Part shown: one piece after another, positions 61,293-64,000 of the stretch
Numbering within the stretch: the stretch's first letter is position 1
Layout: each line of letters starts with the position of its first letter
Assembly: GCA_033765345.1 (NCBI GenBank)
Contig: JANRIC010000064.1
Location: 21,452 to 85,451 of the forward strand
Length of the DNA: 64,000 nucleotides
Reading direction: 5' to 3'
Source: JANRIC01 sp033765345
Lineage (GTDB): Bacteria > Bacteroidota > Bacteroidia > Cytophagales > Microscillaceae
Notes under the pieces: generated by a model
What the model was told of the DNA's origin: nothing
The model's input: only the letters and a program-made list of their open reading frames with translations
The model's database searches: none
Translations under genes and position numbers: made by a program

Positions 61293-62288
61293 CTAGAAGC
61301 TAATGGGTGCTGAAAGTGGCGAAAGCGCACAGCCACGTCGATACCTAGCGACATACGTGCCACTAAGGATTCCTGCAGGTATGTTGGCGAAGACACCAAT
61401 CCTTTGGGTGTTCGCCGTGTTATATATAACGTTAGAAGAATTAATCTCATACTCAATCTGATCGCTTCCTTGCCTATAAAAAGCGATAGAGGTATCGTCA
61501 TAATCAAATGGCACTTGTTTTGTCCATAGGTTCACTCTTACAATTCCAGGCTGGTGCAAGGCTCGAACGGAATCAACCACTAATATGTAATTTGATCGAA
61601 CTTCTGATGGCTTAAGCTGATCAGCTTGATTGGGTATATATGTTACCTGAGTTATGCCTGAGCATGGTACTTTGTCTAAATGCGACTCGACATATGAAAC
61701 TCCAGAATCTTCTTTAGATTCGATTGAAACAAACTCAGATCGAGTGACGGTGCTAGCAGTATACACCCAGACTGATCCATTCCCGAGTGGGAGAACCCCT
61801 TTGCCATATAGCCTGATTGACACTCCATCATCGTCATGGAGCCTGAACACCACTGAATCAAGTTTACCAATGGCTTTTGGCCCCTTGATCCGTTCCGAAT
61901 AAAGATTGTTAGAGCAAAAGAAGCAAACGGGACCAGGGTTTTTTATTATTTGAAAATCAGCCATTCCATGTCTATAATCTACATTTGGCACGACCACCTC
62001 AATTCTATTTTTAGCTAGCGATTTCACTTCAAGTACCCCATGAGCCCTTGTTGAAGCCATTGAGCTTTGTACAACGATTTTGGATAAATCATTTCCAAAA
62101 TTACCTCCATATATATAAAAAGATTCCCCCGCGCTTACTTCTATTGCAGAGAAATGAGTGATAAACGGAATGGAGCGACTATCTGATTCTTGTTCTTCGG
62201 GATCAGGTAAGATGCTGCAACTCATGAGGGCAAACGAGACCATCGCTACGGAAAGGATGATCGAGCGACGACTTTGGACTGGTTTCAT
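61293..62288 (-). CDS. Lipoprotein with IPT/TIG-like domain, AT-rich for its surroundings
   Basis: This protein of about 330 residues has a lipoprotein signal (RSIILSVAMVSFALMSC, lipid Cys near residue 24). An Ig-like IPT/TIG-type domain follows (about 40-125, PFITHFSAIEVSAGESFYIYG ... IEVVVPN). A Cys pair (CFFC) sits near 130, and a second half shows beta-strand character ending with Cys-containing RGCALSPLS. I do not recognise a specific family. Its DNA is far less GC-rich than all neighbours in this half of the window, suggesting recent acquisition or an assembly artefact. I chose ATG 62288 because it precedes the signal peptide directly. Confidence 0.65.
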   Translation of the reverse strand: MKPVQSRRSIILSVAMVSFALMSCSILPDPEEQESDSRSIPFITHFSAIEVSAGESFYIYGGNFGNDLSKIVVQSSMASTRAHGVLEVKSLAKNRIEVVVPNVDYRHGMADFQIIKNPGPVCFFCSNNLYSERIKGPKAIGKLDSVVFRLHDDDGVSIRLYGKGVLPLGNGSVWVYTASTVTRSEFVSIESKEDSGVSYVESHLDKVPCSGITQVTYIPNQADQLKPSEVRSNYILVVDSVRALHQPGIVRVNLWTKQVPFDYDDTSIAFYRQGSDQIEYEINSSNVIYNTANTQRIGVFANIPAGILSGTYVARYRRGCALSPLSAPISF

Positions 62289-62326
62289 AGCCTGTTGTGC
62301 TTTGATGATGATTCTAAGATACGACA

Positions 62327-63127
62327 TCATGTTGACTTGATCTTGCGGATCGCCAGGGCATGCAGGCGTGGCGCGAACTGTGCCAGCACGAGGCCTAGGC
62401 GCTCGCGCCAGCCGCCCATCACGAGGCGGATGCGCCCGGCGGCCACCGCGCTCACGATGCGCTGCGCCACGTGGTCAGGGTCGAGGCCGGCGGCCGTGGT
62501 GGCGTCCATGCTGCCCTGGGGCGTGCCGTCGGCGGTGAGGGCGTTGCGCGACACGTCGGTGCGCACATAGCCGGGGCAGACCAGCGTCACGCGCAGGCCC
62601 TGCGCGTGGCCCTCGGCGCGCAGCGCGTCGAAGTAGCCGTGCAGGGCGTGCTTCGAGGCTGCATAGCCCCCGCGCAGGGGCGCGCTGTAGAGGCCCATCA
62701 CGCTCGAGATCACCACCAGGTGGCCCCGGCCCCGCGCGAGCAGGTGGGGCAGCAGGCGCTGCGTCAGGCTGACCGTGCCGAAGTAGTTCACCTCCATCAG
62801 GCGGCGCAGCACCTCGAGCTGCGTGTCGGCTAGGCGCGAGCGCTGGCTCACGCCGGCGTTGTGCACCATCACATCGACGGCGCCCCAGCGCGCGAGCGCG
62901 GCCTCGACGGCGGCGGCGTGCTGCTCGGGCTGGGCGAGGTCGAGCGGCAGCACCAGCGCGCGCTCGGGCGGTAGGCCCAGGTCGGCTACGAGCTGCTGCA
63001 GCTCGGCGGCGCGGCGGGCAGAGACGATCAGCCGCGCCCCCTCGGCCGCGAAGGCTCGGGCCAGCGCGGCGCCGATGCCCGACGAGGCCCCCGTGATCCA
63101 GACCACCTGATTAGCAAAGCGTGACAT
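62327..63127 (-). CDS. Short-chain dehydrogenase/reductase
   Basis: This 266-residue protein is a classical SDR using NAD(P)H. The nucleotide-binding ITGASSGIG lies at residues about 10-18. The following SARR near 38 suggests NADP preference. NAG is near 92, and the catalytic Ser-Tyr-Lys set is in VVISSVMG (about 142) and YAASK (about 155). The C-terminal hydrophobic stretch resembles membrane-associated SDRs of the DHRS7 type. Substrate unknown. The neighbour downstream is the AT-rich lipoprotein gene; codon use here is typical for the GC-rich part. Confidence 0.9.
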   Translation of the reverse strand: MSRFANQVVWITGASSGIGAALARAFAAEGARLIVSARRAAELQQLVADLGLPPERALVLPLDLAQPEQHAAAVEAALARWGAVDVMVHNAGVSQRSRLADTQLEVLRRLMEVNYFGTVSLTQRLLPHLLARGRGHLVVISSVMGLYSAPLRGGYAASKHALHGYFDALRAEGHAQGLRVTLVCPGYVRTDVSRNALTADGTPQGSMDATTAAGLDPDHVAQRIVSAVAAGRIRLVMGGWRERLGLVLAQFAPRLHALAIRKIKST

Positions 63128-63218
63128 AGCGCAGCGAGAATAGCGGAGAATAGCGTGGGGTAGGGCGGGCGTGCCGCCTTTTGGGCGAAGTTCGCACTTG
63201 CATCTACGTCAGGGCCCC

Positions 63219-64000
63219 GTGCAGCTTTTCAAGAAATTCTTCCTTCAGCAGGCTGATCTGGCCGAGGCCGACACCACGGCGCTCGAGCTGCTGGTCGAGC
63301 GCCTGCCGCGTGGCCCCCTCGAGGAGGTGCGCGCTCGCCTCGAGGCGCGCACGGCCACCCCCACCACGCTCGTGGTCGAGAAGGACTGGACCACCGACGA
63401 CACGCTGCTCTGCACGCTGAGCTTTGGCGCGCACAGTGTGGATGTGGCGGGCATCTCGGCGCCACTGCCGAGCGAGGTGCTCGAGCGCACGGTGATGGTG
63501 AGCCACTGGGGCGGGGCCTTTCGTGCGCGGGCGGCGGGCCATGCGGCACACGTGATTTTGCTCTACAGCGGCGCCTCTCGCGAGGGCATCGCCCAGGCCA
63601 CGGCCGTCTATCAAGTGGCCACGGCGCTGTTCGCCCCCGATCAGCTCGGCACCCTGCTCGCCGCCGTGAACGAACCAGCGTGGACGGCCCACCCCGGCCA
63701 CTTCGTGCCGCAGCTGGTGGCGGCCGAGATGCTGCCCGTGCTGGCTGAGTCGCCCCCGCTGCCGTTCTGGACCGGGCTGCTGAAGCTAGACGCCGACGGC
63801 GAGTCGATCTTCCTGACACGGGGCTTTCACCGCTTTGGCCTGCCCGACCTGGCCCTGCAGGGCTATAGCCACGACCAGGCGCGCGAGGCCCACGAGCTGC
63901 TGCACGACCTGTTTCACTACTTCTACTACGAGAACCGCGACGTGCGCCCCGGCGACTTTCTCACCATCGCCGACGTAGGCTACCTCGCCTTCGCCGACGG
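63219..64000 (+). CDS. DUF4261-like protein, 3' end beyond the window
   Basis: An open frame runs to the window edge, giving at least 260 residues. The start may be GTG 63219 or TTG 63198. The central part resembles the DUF4261 layout: LVVEKDWTTDDTLLCTLSFG, VMVSHWGGAFRARAAGHAAHVILLYSG, a helical stretch, then PFWTGLLKLDADGESIFLTRGFHRFGLPDLAL and HDLFHYFYYENRDVRPGD. No catalytic motif is obvious and no signal peptide is present. Similar proteins in other bacteria are immunity-like or of unknown role. The gene is divergent from the SDR gene. Confidence 0.65.
   Translation, partial: MQLFKKFFLQQADLAEADTTALELLVERLPRGPLEEVRARLEARTATPTTLVVEKDWTTDDTLLCTLSFGAHSVDVAGISAPLPSEVLERTVMVSHWGGAFRARAAGHAAHVILLYSGASREGIAQATAVYQVATALFAPDQLGTLLAAVNEPAWTAHPGHFVPQLVAAEMLPVLAESPPLPFWTGLLKLDADGESIFLTRGFHRFGLPDLALQGYSHDQAREAHELLHDLFHYFYYENRDVRPGDFLTIADVGYLAFAD

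Noticed and set aside
54557..64000. Genomic island integrated at tRNA-Ala
   Set aside because: No integrase, direct repeat of the tRNA 3' end or mobility gene is visible within 9 kb, and the genes are housekeeping; not excluded if the far end lies outside.

Overview
The window looks like Bacteroidota DNA, most like a gliding Cytophagales-type organism. Evidence for this is the type IX secretion (T9SS) C-terminal sorting domains on three very large exported proteins, a PorP/SprF-like protein, a TonB-dependent receptor with a carboxypeptidase-regulatory-like N-terminus, several OmpA-family proteins, a FISUMP lipoprotein, DUF3570/DUF4266 proteins, and promoters with the Bacteroidota -7 element TAnnTTTG. 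Gene starts generally lack Shine-Dalgarno sequences.

Layout. 1-8780: a partial leucine-rich-repeat gene and ordinary single genes (ECF sigma factor, Uma2 nuclease, SpoU/TrmH methyltransferase, DnaJ-like chaperone, two exported or membrane unknowns, a class C serine hydrolase, a sterol-desaturase-family enzyme). 8780-12800: an accessory region. It holds two tandem arrays with a 21-22 bp period built from opposed half-sites, an ssb remnant, an HNH nuclease, a tiny antitoxin plus Doc toxin, an attC-like palindrome, and a YCII/ECF42 sigma-factor pair followed by a truncated attC-like arm. It reads as a worn integron-cassette-like island. 12800-16822: a TonB-dependent receptor and a phytase lipoprotein. 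17215-40130: a decayed small gene, then leftward T9SS genes: a 1853-residue malectin-type protein and the set giant adhesin (4366 residues) -> PorP/SprF-like -> OmpA/PD40, resembling the SprB/SprF gliding-adhesin arrangement. 40700-54420: anmK, a vWA/PP2C/OmpA group, another T9SS protein, a FISUMP lipoprotein, a thioredoxin/outer-membrane/DUF4266/DUF3570 group, an OmpA protein, and a patatin/serine hydrolase pair.

At a tRNA-Ala gene (54557-54630) the base composition changes abruptly. Everything before is AT-rich to moderate; everything after is strongly GC-rich, with matching codon use. The GC-rich side carries a DEDDy exonuclease, lgt, a hotdog thioesterase, an AddB-like nuclease, an unusual PurE, an SDR and a partial DUF4261-like gene. 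One lipoprotein gene there is conspicuously AT-rich. The GC-rich genes still look like Bacteroidota, but housekeeping genes with a different composition suggest that two genomes were joined at the tRNA (an assembly chimera) more than an island. This cannot be settled from the sequence alone.

The most interesting signals are the paired 22-bp palindromic arrays around the cassette-like island, the giant adhesin with about 25 tandem 83-residue repeats and its likely secretion partners, two small mobile-type palindromic elements, the Gly/Cys-tailed DUF4266 lipoprotein group, and the divergent PurE.
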